DNA of 5,321 bases from assembly GCA_017559885.1 (NCBI GenBank), contig JAFYQN010000032.1:1-5321 (forward strand), in the 5' to 3' direction. This document shows positions 1-5,258 of this stretch, piece by piece; position 1 is the stretch's first letter; every line of letters begins with the position of its first letter. Position numbers and translations under genes: made by a program. The notes beneath the pieces were generated by a model. It saw nothing but the letters and a program-made list of their open reading frames with translations. It was not told where the DNA came from and searched no databases. This DNA is from Clostridia bacterium. Lineage in GTDB: Bacteria; Bacillota; Clostridia; Oscillospirales; Acutalibacteraceae.

Positions 1-1129
1 CATTTTTAAATTGTGTAAGGTCAAATGCTTTTTCACCTATACTTATAACACCGTCGCCAATTGTAATATATTCAAGGTTATAGCAACCACTAAATGCCGC
101 TGTCCCTATTCGTGTAACACTATCAGATATTACCACACTTTTCATATCCGTACATTTTTCAAATGCTCTAACACCAATCTCTTTAACTCCATCAGAAATA
201 GTAACATTTATAAGATCATCGCACGCCCAAAAAGCGTTTTCACAAATATAAACAACACCATCGGGAATTTCGTATTCTGTATCTGGTTTTCCATTGGGAT
301 ATCTAATTAATTTAGTTTTATCTTTGTTAAACAAAACACCGGTTTCATCACTAGCAAAATATTTATTATCCGGTTTAACAACAATACTTGAAAGTGAACC
401 ACAATTACCAAATGCATTAAAATCTATATTTTCTACACCACTACCTATAGTTACACTTTTAAGTCCAGTGCAACTTGAAAAAGTGTAGCGTTCTATAGTT
501 TTAACACCATCCGGTATTTCAACACTAGCAAGTTTGCTACAATTACTAAATACTCCTTCCCCAATATATTTAACACTATCAGGAATGGTTACATTTATAA
601 GATTATGAGAAAAGTCGAATGCGTCATCCGCTATTAGTATCGTACCTTCTTTAATCGTATAATCGCCACTTATATCGCTTTTTGAATCAATTAAGTAATT
701 GCCTATATACAAAACGTCATTTTCCCAATTATCCGAATTGTAATAAAAAGCAGTAGAATGAAACGCCCATCTGCCTATACTTGTAATATTATCCTGTGTA
801 GTTATATTTGAAAGATTACTGCAACCATAAAACGCATCAACACCTATAATTGTAACACTATCCGGTATCGTTACAGCCGTAATACCTTCACAACCACGAA
901 ATGCATCCTCACCTATAATTGTAACTGGATATCCGCCCAAAGATGATGGTACAGTAATAGCTCCACTAATAGCAGGATTAACACTAAGTATTGTTGCCTC
1001 ATCATTTTCAACTTTATAATAGTAATACCCGTCCAGCACTCCATTCTCTGCAGCAACAGTAAATACACCAATCGGCACCGCACAAATAATGATTGCAACC
1101 GCCAAAATAACCGACAAAAACTTTTTCAT
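1..1129 (-). CDS. Secreted BspA-like leucine-rich-repeat surface protein (partial, C-terminus outside window)
   Basis: An uninterrupted frame of 376 codons runs from ATG at 1127-1129 off the left edge. Residues 1-27 look like a Sec signal peptide: MKKF, a hydrophobic core, then VAA before ENG as the likely signal peptidase I site. A short N-terminal module (about 28-65) is followed by LRR_5 (BspA/TpLRR) repeats of about 23 residues. They recur as 'I.IP(D/S)SV..IG..AF.GC..L..V', for example at residues 86-103, 181-198, 204-221, 333-350 and 356-370. Two longer inserts (about 127-165 and 251-285) interrupt the array, as is common in this family. Such proteins are exported and often act in adhesion or ligand binding; the ligand here is unknown. 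It is the last visible gene of the sigma-factor operon, 42 bp after the lipoprotein stop with no terminator between. The start follows AGGAG with 9-nt spacing. Any C-terminal anchor or dockerin would lie beyond position 1. The family assignment is firm; the role is inferred. Confidence 0.93.
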   Translation of the reverse strand, partial: MKKFLSVILAVAIIICAVPIGVFTVAAENGVLDGYYYYKVENDEATILSVNPAISGAITVPSSLGGYPVTIIGEDAFRGCEGITAVTIPDSVTIIGVDAFYGCSNLSNITTQDNITSIGRWAFHSTAFYYNSDNWENDVLYIGNYLIDSKSDISGDYTIKEGTILIADDAFDFSHNLINVTIPDSVKYIGEGVFSNCSKLASVEIPDGVKTIERYTFSSCTGLKSVTIGSGVENIDFNAFGNCGSLSSIVVKPDNKYFASDETGVLFNKDKTKLIRYPNGKPDTEYEIPDGVVYICENAFWACDDLINVTISDGVKEIGVRAFEKCTDMKSVVISDSVTRIGTAAFSGCYNLEYITIGDGVISIGEKAFDLTQFKN

Positions 1130-1143
1130 TAATATCAACTCCT
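1116..1143 (-). repeat. 28-bp start module, copy 1 (LRR gene)
   Basis: The block contains AGGAG, a 9-nt spacer, ATG and the first codons for MKKF. It is identical over 28 bp to 2160-2187 in front of and into the lipoprotein gene. Both encoded signal peptides begin MKKFLSV, but the DNA diverges downstream. Confidence 0.9.
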
Positions 1144-1148
1144 GTTAA

Positions 1149-1160
1149 TTTTAATTAAAA
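1149..1160. repeat. 12-bp AT palindrome in the lipoprotein-LRR gap
   Basis: TTTTAATTAAAA is a perfect palindrome in the 42-bp gap before the LRR gene. It lacks G/C pairs and a clear U-tract, so it is not a terminator. Function, if any, is unknown. Confidence 0.35.
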
Positions 1161-1171
1161 TACACAATTAA

Positions 1172-2173
1172 TTATTTTTTTGTAATATTGCCGTTTAAAT
1201 CAAGAAAATATTTGCTGTTTGTACTTTTTACAGTAATCATAAATCCATCCTGAACGAGGTCAATTATAACATAATCGCTTGAGATTTGAGAAAGGTCGTA
1301 CAACAACTGTTTATTATTAAAATTAATATCATACTTATAAAGTTTTAAATTATTACAACAAAACAGTTGGTTGCTGTGTATATAAAATCCCTCGTCAAAT
1401 TCGGGTGTGGTTACCTTAACGACTTCTTTTGTGGTAACGTCGTATCTGTAATAGGTATATGTAAAATCAAAATCGTTATATAGCGCCAATATCATATACT
1501 TACTGTTTGCGATGGCGTTGACGCTATATATTTGTGTAAAGGAACTGCTTATTTCTTTTTCTTGTCTTTTATCGCCACCCGATAAATTCATAGACCATAT
1601 CTGAACCGATTGTAACAATTTATAATCTCTCGGGTCGTTTAAAACATATTTTAAATAATAAATTCGTCCGTTACACACTGTAAAAATACCACGTTCGTTG
1701 TCGTTGGTATTTAATAACGTAACGCAACGTAGGTATTCGCCATTTTCGTCAACCGTAATTATTGCGTCACAATCAACGCCATTATTTTTACCATTTGAAT
1801 AAGCATATCGTGTTCCATTATAAAGAACCTTGTTGCTAAGCACCAGTTTTCCAAGTAATTTATTTGGAACAAAGTTAATTTCTTCTTGTAGTGTTTCAAC
1901 AACACTTTCATTTTCAACGGATGGTGTCGTAACGGGGGTACTGTTTTGCGAAACGTTACTCGACACTTCACTGCTTGGTTGTTGTGAAGGTATGTCTTCA
2001 ACTTGAGATGAGGTTTCTTGCTCGCTTTCCACTTGAGAAGTGGTGGTATCCGTTTGCTCTATCACAGAAGAAACTAACGAACTGTTTTGCGATGATAAAT
2101 CATCTACGTCATTACAACCAACAAGCGCAAATATTAAAAATATTGCCAAAACTACTGATAAAAACTTTTTCAT
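1172..2173 (-). CDS. Lipoprotein with Ser/Gln-rich stalk and probable beta-propeller-like domain
   Basis: This is a 333-residue protein. Residues 1-20 (MKKFLSVVLA, then IFLIFALVGC) form a lipoprotein signal peptide with lipobox LVGC, so Cys20 should be lipidated and the protein held on the outer face of the membrane. Residues 21-95 are a low-complexity Ser/Gln/Thr/Val/Glu linker, probably a wall-spanning stalk. Residues 100-333 are a beta-rich domain with blade-like strands such as 'GRIYYLKY', 'QIWSMNLSGG', 'YYRYDVTTKE' and 'LKLYKYDIN'. These resemble the DUF5050/LRP-like propeller repeats of Firmicute surface proteins, but I cannot confirm a Pfam match. No catalytic motif is visible. I chose ATG 2171-2173, not the in-frame TTG at 2180-2182, because AGGAG lies 9 nt before the ATG and directly abuts the TTG. 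It sits 46 bp after the cohesin-like gene and 42 bp before the LRR gene, consistent with one operon. Lipoprotein status is firm; the fold is moderate; the ligand is unknown. Confidence 0.88.
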   Translation of the reverse strand: MKKFLSVVLAIFLIFALVGCNDVDDLSSQNSSLVSSVIEQTDTTTSQVESEQETSSQVEDIPSQQPSSEVSSNVSQNSTPVTTPSVENESVVETLQEEINFVPNKLLGKLVLSNKVLYNGTRYAYSNGKNNGVDCDAIITVDENGEYLRCVTLLNTNDNERGIFTVCNGRIYYLKYVLNDPRDYKLLQSVQIWSMNLSGGDKRQEKEISSSFTQIYSVNAIANSKYMILALYNDFDFTYTYYRYDVTTKEVVKVTTPEFDEGFYIHSNQLFCCNNLKLYKYDINFNNKQLLYDLSQISSDYVIIDLVQDGFMITVKSTNSKYFLDLNGNITKK

Positions 2174-2187
2174 TAATATCAACTCCT
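2160..2187 (-). repeat. 28-bp start module, copy 2 (lipoprotein gene)
   Basis: This is the second exact copy of the ribosome binding site and start block at 1116-1143. The AGGAG lies 9 nt before ATG 2171-2173, which decides the lipoprotein start against the upstream TTG at 2180-2182. Confidence 0.9.
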
Positions 2188-2219
2188 ATAAAATTCTTTA
2201 TTACCAAACTACTTTTTAA

Positions 2220-3053
2220 TTAAGGGAATATAACAATTTCATTGTTATTGTTATTGCCGTTTCCATTACCTGAATTATAATTTCCAAAAATATCATCTTT
2301 AGAAGAGTAAATTCCATGTTTTTTATTGTATTCTTCCATATCTTCTCTTGCCTCATCATCCATTTTATCAATTAGTGAAGAATGGTCAAACACTTTAAAT
2401 ATAGCACATGAAATTTCTGAATTAAAATTCACCTGACCGGAAGAAATTGCCTTAAAAGTTAGTTTAAAAGCAGTACTTTTTTCTTGTAAGGTTTTACTGT
2501 AATATTCTACCAAAATACTGCCCGAACTTTTTTGATTGTAAATATTATTAGAACACGACACAAAATTTAGCATTGTTGAATCAAAATTAATTGTAGACAT
2601 AACGTTACCCAAACCGTATTGAGTATTAGAATTAACAACTACATCTACTATAACGGTGTCGCCTTCAATCACATCGTACGGGGCACTTTGAAGCACTTTT
2701 GTTTGTGAGGTATCGCCTTCAAAATTAACGTTTATTGGCACAGTTATTGTTTTATTTACAATAACGCTTGCGGTTGACTCGGTATTTGAACTTGCTTCAG
2801 ATTTTATAGTTGTTTCAACCTTTACGGCTGATTCGGTTTTTTGGGGGGAATCGGTTTTTACAATAGATTTAATTAAATCAAAATTAAATGAAAAGATTAA
2901 ACCAAAACAAATCATTATTGATAACGTCGCTATGGCAACACCGTAAAGATGTTTTACGATAAACTTTTTCTTTTTTTCTGAAATTATAAGTTCTTTTTGC
3001 ATAGAAGGTAATCGTTTGGCGCTTTTTATTAGCTGCTTTTCTAATTTTTTCAT
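2220..3053 (-). CDS. Single-pass membrane protein with cohesin-like ectodomain, putative anti-sigma partner
   Basis: This is a 277-residue protein. A basic 36-residue N-terminus rich in Lys and Glu precedes one membrane helix at about 37-58, so the N-terminus should be cytoplasmic (type II topology). Residues 66-100 are a Ser/Thr/Lys/Glu linker. Residues 120-220 resemble a cohesin or cohesin-like beta-sandwich: 'EGDTVIVDVVV', then 'G.VMSTINFDSTMLNFVS', then 'STAFKLTFKA' and 'GQVNF', the same order as in cohesins (GDTV.V.V, F.L.YDP..L.FVS, G.IA.L.FK). A charged segment (228-247) and an Asn/Gly-rich tail (258-271) follow. The ATG overlaps the sigma stop in an ATGA arrangement and has a strong AAAGGAGG. 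Position and topology suggest it restrains the sigma factor through its N-terminus and senses outside with the cohesin-like domain. There is no zinc-binding HxxxCxxC anti-sigma motif, so this role is inferred from context. Cys167 and Cys216 could form an extracellular disulfide. Membrane topology is firm, cohesin similarity moderate, anti-sigma role plausible. Confidence 0.85.
   Translation of the reverse strand: MKKLEKQLIKSAKRLPSMQKELIISEKKKKFIVKHLYGVAIATLSIMICFGLIFSFNFDLIKSIVKTDSPQKTESAVKVETTIKSEASSNTESTASVIVNKTITVPINVNFEGDTSQTKVLQSAPYDVIEGDTVIVDVVVNSNTQYGLGNVMSTINFDSTMLNFVSCSNNIYNQKSSGSILVEYYSKTLQEKSTAFKLTFKAISSGQVNFNSEISCAIFKVFDHSSLIDKMDDEAREDMEEYNKKHGIYSSKDDIFGNYNSGNGNGNNNNNEIVIFP
2394..2696 (-). 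other. Cohesin-like domain within the membrane protein (residues about 120-220)
   Basis: This segment encodes the extracellular beta-sandwich of the membrane protein. The cues are GDTVIVDVVV, the YDP-like turn 'FDSTMLNFVS' and the late strand 'FKLTFKA'. Cohesins bind dockerins in cellulosome-type systems, and the same fold also occurs in carbohydrate-binding modules. The boundaries are estimated by eye. A profile search against cohesin (Pfam PF00963) would settle the call. Confidence 0.55.
2837..2848 (-). repeat. Adjoining homopolymer tracts (C6A6 on the coding strand) in the membrane-protein gene
   Basis: Six T followed by six G on the + strand read as CCCCCC then AAAAAA in the coding strand, covering about codons 69-73 in the linker just after the membrane helix. 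A one-base slip here would separate the cytoplasmic and membrane part from the cohesin-like ectodomain. This is a visible sequence property; any phase variation is speculation. Confidence 0.6.
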
Positions 3054-3496
3054 AACAATTCCTCCTTTACAGTGTTTTTAAGTTTATGTAACGCTCTATG
3101 ATATCGCTTTTTAATCATTTCTTGCGAACAATTTAACATTTCGGCAATTTCCCTCCATTTAAATTTGCCGATTATTCTTAATGAAATGAGTTGTTGTTCT
3201 TCCTCTGATAAAGAACTGATTAATTCTAAATATTGTAAGTCGTTACTTTGCTGTTGGGGTAAGCTTTTATCATTTAGTTCTAATGTTGTTTTTTTGTTTA
3301 ACGATGTAACAGAAAGATTTTTTGCCGTTGTGAACAACCAAGCTTTTATCTTGGAAAAATCTCTAATGCTTTTTTGATTTTCAAACAGTTTTAAAAAACA
3401 TTCTTGGGTGATGTCTTCAGCCAAAGGCACGTCTTTTACAATACTTAACGCAAAGCGAAACACATCATTTTTGTACCGCAAATAGTATTTTTCCAA
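3050..3496 (-). CDS. ECF-like RNA polymerase sigma factor (sigma-70 family)
   Basis: This is a 148-residue protein, slightly short for an ECF sigma factor but with both domains. Region 2 spans about residues 2-66: 'NDVFRFALSIVKD', then 'AEDITQECFLKLFEN' (the D.TQE.F.K core-binding pattern) and 'IKAWLFTTAKN', the W-L segment of regions 2.3-2.4 that contacts the -10 element. A Gln/Asn/Ser-containing linker at 67-94 leads to region 4 (about 95-143), 'LSEEEQQLISLR' and a helix-turn-helix 'WREIAEMLNCSQEMIKKR' for the -35 element. No extra C-terminal domain is present. The start is TTG at 3494-3496, the only plausible start codon between the upstream in-frame stop (3518-3520) and region 2, with a G-rich Shine-Dalgarno 6 nt before it. 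It overlaps the cohesin-like membrane gene by 4 bp, so the two are probably translationally coupled. The likely role is to redirect polymerase to its own operon and perhaps other surface genes. The family is firm; the regulon is inferred. Confidence 0.95.
   Translation of the reverse strand: MEKYYLRYKNDVFRFALSIVKDVPLAEDITQECFLKLFENQKSIRDFSKIKAWLFTTAKNLSVTSLNKKTTLELNDKSLPQQQSNDLQYLELISSLSEEEQQLISLRIIGKFKWREIAEMLNCSQEMIKKRYHRALHKLKNTVKEELL
3061..3068 (-). promoter_or_regulatory. Strong ribosome binding site of the membrane-protein gene
   Basis: AAAGGAGG lies 7 nt upstream of ATG 3051-3053, inside the last codons of the sigma factor. It fixes the start and, with the ATGA overlap, should give the membrane partner efficient coupled translation. 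Confidence 0.85.
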
Positions 3497-3502
3497 GCAA
3501 AT

Positions 3503-3511
3503 CCCCCCTTT
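3503..3511 (-). promoter_or_regulatory. Unusual G-run ribosome binding site of the sigma-factor gene
   Basis: The coding strand reads AAAGGGGGG, 6 nt before the TTG start. It is a perfect G6 preceded by A7 rather than a mixed GGAGG. Together with the TTG codon this suggests modest translation of the sigma factor compared with its partner, whose site is AAAGGAGG with ATG. The A/G homopolymers could slip and alter spacing. Confidence 0.65.
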
Positions 3512-3543
3512 TTTTATTTACATAGTTACACTATTACTATATA

Positions 3544-3572
3544 TTAGACAGTTTTAAAGCGTGTTTTGTGAC
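3544..3572 (-). promoter_or_regulatory. Candidate ECF-type promoter of the sigma/membrane protein/lipoprotein/LRR operon
   Basis: On the minus strand, GTCACA (3567-3572), 16 nt, then TGTCTAA (3544-3550) sit upstream of the sigma gene. The downstream element resembles the CGTCTAA-type -10 of Gram-positive ECF promoters, and no convincing sigmaA promoter lies closer to the gene. Transcription would begin near 3537, giving a leader of about 40 nt. An AT-rich tract at 3573-3613 could act as an UP element. If real, it fits autoregulation by the encoded sigma factor. The -35 is a weak match. Confidence 0.42.
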
Positions 3573-3576
3573 AAAA
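3564..3576. repeat. 13-bp perfect palindrome over the candidate -35 element
   Basis: TTTTGT-G-ACAAAA has 6-bp arms around one central base and covers the proposed -35 of the sigma operon. A regulator bound here would block polymerase. In AT-rich DNA such a palindrome may also arise by chance. Confidence 0.4.
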
Positions 3577-3632
3577 AAAGTAAATATTTTTTTATTTTTG
3601 CAAAAAAATTTACATACAACGACTAAAAAAGC

Positions 3633-3659
3633 AAAAAAACGACCTGTTAAAACAGATCG
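3633..3659 (-). terminator. Rho-independent terminator
   Basis: On the minus strand, CGATCTGT, loop TTTA, ACAGGTCG (3640-3659; one T-G wobble) is followed at once by seven T (3633-3639), then GC and six more T. It ends transcription from the deacetylase gene (stop at 3750) and from the promoter at 3725-3753, before the sigma operon. Confidence 0.87.
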
Positions 3660-3718
3660 CTTTTAAAATCTAATTATACAAATATCAACAGACCGCAATC
3701 TGCTTTGCAACTTTTAAC
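3633..3718 (-). ncRNA. Putative small RNA or terminated leader (about 86 nt)
   Basis: A perfect-consensus promoter places the start near G3718, and a strong terminator ends the transcript near 3633. The predicted RNA has no ribosome binding site with a usable reading frame. Its 5' half forms a hairpin at 3687-3704 (AGCAGAT, loop TGCG, GTCTGTT, with wobbles), and its 3' half is the terminator hairpin. Nucleotides 3695-3706 can instead pair with 3649-3660 over 12 bp, which would break both hairpins. It may be a free small RNA, or an attenuator leader whose read-through would enter the sigma-factor operon 137 nt downstream. I do not recognise a known RNA family. Confidence 0.45.
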
Positions 3719-3724
3719 GAATTA

Positions 3725-3753
3725 ATTATACCATTACTTTAAGTTACTGTCAA
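3725..3753 (-). promoter_or_regulatory. Perfect-consensus sigmaA promoter overlapping the deacetylase stop codon
   Basis: On the minus strand, TTGACA (3748-3753), a 17-nt spacer ending in TGG, then TATAAT (3725-3730) form a full consensus with an extended -10 (TGGTATAAT). The -35 hexamer includes the TGA stop of the deacetylase. Nothing protein-coding begins within the next 200 bp, so the promoter implies a non-coding transcript or a leader to the sigma operon. Confidence 0.72.
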
Positions 3754-4778
3754 TTACTTACCGGTTGATAAAAACCGTATACGTCGGCAGTAAGCGGTGC
3801 AAATCGAAAACCCATAGCATCAAGGCCTTCAATAATTGCGGGCAACGCTTCTACAGTGGTGGTTTTGGCAGCATTATCGTGCATAAGCACACATATACTA
3901 CTTTTTCCCTTAGCGCCCGACAAAACCCTGTTTACAATGGTTTGTGCGGGTACTGCCACGGCGTCGGCATCGCCTGAATTTACGTTCCAATCGTAATATG
4001 AATAACCAAGACTTGGCATTCTGACAGTAAGGTCGCTCATAATACCCTGACAGTACTTTGCGCTTACGACGTTACTGCTACCACCGGGAAAACGCATTAT
4101 ATTACTGCGCACACCCGTAGCATTATAAACGATATCGGAAATTTGTTTTACGTCGTGAAGATAACTGTTAATATCTTTATATATAACGTCATACTTATGT
4201 GTGGCGGTGTGAAGCCCAATGGCGTGACCGCGATTAACTATTTGCGACATATACTGCGTTTTACCATTGCCCACGACAAAAAACGTACCTTTTATACCGT
4301 AAGCGTCAAGGATATCAAGTATTTTTAACGTGTTGTCAGACGGACCGTCATCAAACGTAAGATAGCAGATACCGCTACCTGCGGTATCTGCTTGGTCAAC
4401 GTTATTAAGAGCAATTTGCGCTTGAAGTTCATCTCGCCTTTTTTGCACAAGTTGCTCAATTTGAGATTTTAAATTGTTGTTTTCTTGTTCTAACCTTGCT
4501 TTTTCGGCAAGCGCTGCTTGTAACTGTGAATTAAGCTCTGCTTTTTCTTGCTCGTTTTGGGTTGCTTTTGAACTGTAGTCGGCAATTTGGGCGGTTAACT
4601 CATCAATCTTTTTTTGTGCTTCATCAAGCGCAGAATTGTTGCGTTCAATTCCGGCAGTAATCTCGACGTAATCGGAATGTTTTTCATAAGCAAAATACGA
4701 AACACCCGAAAGCGAAGCCACAAGCAAGAATATTACAAACAAAAAAACTATATTGGTTTTTTGTTTAAAAAATTTCAT
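3750..4778 (-). CDS. Membrane-anchored coiled-coil polysaccharide deacetylase (NodB domain)
   Basis: This 342-residue enzyme probably removes N-acetyl groups from peptidoglycan GlcNAc/MurNAc or another extracellular glycan. A membrane helix lies at about residues 9-31. A long heptad-patterned coiled coil rich in Glu, Gln, Leu and Lys spans about 44-122, and a NodB deacetylase domain about 137-335. All five family motifs are visible. They are TFDDGP at 141-146 (Asp143 as base, Asp144 as metal ligand), HTATH at 190-194 (metal-binding His pair), RFPGG at 229-233, DWNVNSGD at 263-270 and LMHD at 298-301 (catalytic His300). It should therefore be an active metal-dependent enzyme outside the membrane. 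I chose ATG 4776-4778 because AAGGGG precedes it by 8 nt; an in-frame GTG farther upstream lies above the -10 of the promoter at 4806-4834. It ends at a strong terminator 91 nt past the stop. The family is firm; substrate and dimerisation through the coiled coil are inferred. Confidence 0.95.
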   Translation of the reverse strand: MKFFKQKTNIVFLFVIFLLVASLSGVSYFAYEKHSDYVEITAGIERNNSALDEAQKKIDELTAQIADYSSKATQNEQEKAELNSQLQAALAEKARLEQENNNLKSQIEQLVQKRRDELQAQIALNNVDQADTAGSGICYLTFDDGPSDNTLKILDILDAYGIKGTFFVVGNGKTQYMSQIVNRGHAIGLHTATHKYDVIYKDINSYLHDVKQISDIVYNATGVRSNIMRFPGGSSNVVSAKYCQGIMSDLTVRMPSLGYSYYDWNVNSGDADAVAVPAQTIVNRVLSGAKGKSSICVLMHDNAAKTTTVEALPAIIEGLDAMGFRFAPLTADVYGFYQPVSN

Positions 4779-4805
4779 TATTTTGTCCCCTTGTATGTTA
4801 GATTT

Positions 4806-4834
4806 AGTATAACACACAAGAGTATAAATGTCTA
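4806..4834 (-). promoter_or_regulatory. SigmaA promoter of the deacetylase gene
   Basis: On the minus strand, TAGACA (4829-4834), 17 nt, then TATACT (4806-4811) each match consensus at five of six bases. The start would be near 4799, giving a leader of about 20 nt that holds the Shine-Dalgarno site. The heptamer AGTATAA occurs at 4806-4812 and 4821-4827 and inverted at 4840-4846 around this promoter. Confidence 0.7.
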
Positions 4835-4839
4835 TATGA

Positions 4840-5256
4840 TTATACTATTTTTCGACTCATTTTTTTGCTTGCCGATTTTACGCACAAGTAAACAGTTAAC
4901 CAAATAATAAAATACGTAACAACGAAGATTATGGTAAATGTTGCTACTACCAAAATGTTAAAAGGAATCCACGAATTTATGAGATAGCAACCAACGTAAA
5001 CGGTATAAAGGGTGGTAAAATGAAAAAATAAAGATTTCATTATAGACCAGTGCTCAATTTGGTTAAACACACTGCTTCCTGCGTGAACAAACGCTAATAA
5101 ATAGGTAGATAAAATTGATGTAAAAACATCTTTGCCGTCAAGTGAAAAATCCTTTACAGTGTACGACAAAATAAGGTATATTATTCCCATAATTATTGGT
5201 CCAAACCCTGCAAAAGCTAAACCGCGGTGTAAAAAAGATTTAACGTATTTGTTCAT
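4840..5256 (-). CDS. DUF3021 family membrane protein
   Basis: This 138-residue protein has four predicted membrane helices at about residues 13-33, 45-60, 75-95 and 99-127. The N-terminal 'RGLAFAGFGPIIMGIIYLIL' is typical of DUF3021, and a basic C-terminus (KSASKKMSRK) faces the cytoplasm. Genes of this family usually follow a LytTR DNA-binding regulator, and that is the case here: the LytTR stop is only two bases upstream, so the two are probably translationally coupled. By analogy with LytTR regulatory systems in streptococci, it may hold back or modulate its partner regulator at the membrane; that function is inferred. ATG 5254-5256 follows an AGGG about 8 nt upstream. No terminator separates it from the deacetylase promoter 61 bp on, so some read-through into the deacetylase is possible. 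The family call is good; the mechanism is uncertain. Confidence 0.85.
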   Translation of the reverse strand: MNKYVKSFLHRGLAFAGFGPIIMGIIYLILSYTVKDFSLDGKDVFTSILSTYLLAFVHAGSSVFNQIEHWSIMKSLFFHFTTLYTVYVGCYLINSWIPFNILVVATFTIIFVVTYFIIWLTVYLCVKSASKKMSRKIV

Positions 5257-5258
5257 AA

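Noticed and set aside
1..900. Plus-strand open frames over the left end, some rich in Cys, Asn and Ile.
   Set aside because: They lie antisense to the clear LRR gene, lack ribosome binding sites and show low-complexity shadow composition.
1..900. Regular short repeats that might suggest a CRISPR array.
   Set aside because: The repeats are imperfect, about 69 bp apart and in frame with the LRR units; they are coding repeats.
1172..1260. Possible dockerin calcium loop in the lipoprotein C-terminus ('FLDLNGNITKK').
   Set aside because: Only one partial D.N.N loop is present. A dockerin needs two repeats with conserved Asp/Asn spacing and a following helix.
2174..2182. Upstream TTG start for the lipoprotein, adding three residues (MIL) before MKKF.
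   Set aside because: The AGGAG abuts this TTG with no spacing, whereas the ATG at 2171-2173 has a 9-nt spacer and gives a standard lipoprotein signal.
2174..2219. A possible terminator or promoter between the cohesin-like gene and the lipoprotein.
   Set aside because: No stable hairpin with a U-run and no acceptable -35/-10 pair were found in the 46-bp gap.
3580..3613. AT-rich inverted repeat (GTAAAT ... ATTTAC with T and A runs) between the terminator and the ECF promoter.
   Set aside because: The stem is almost all A-T with a bulge and no proper terminator tail. It may serve as an UP element but I would not call it a structure.
3673..3678. A second TATAAT on the minus strand, inside the putative small RNA.
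   Set aside because: No recognisable -35 lies 16-18 nt upstream and it lacks the extended -10 TG, so it looks like chance in AT-rich DNA.
4779..4817. Longer deacetylase start (13 extra residues) from an upstream GTG.
   Set aside because: It would begin upstream of the -10 element and the expected transcription start, and the good AAGGGG site serves ATG 4776-4778.
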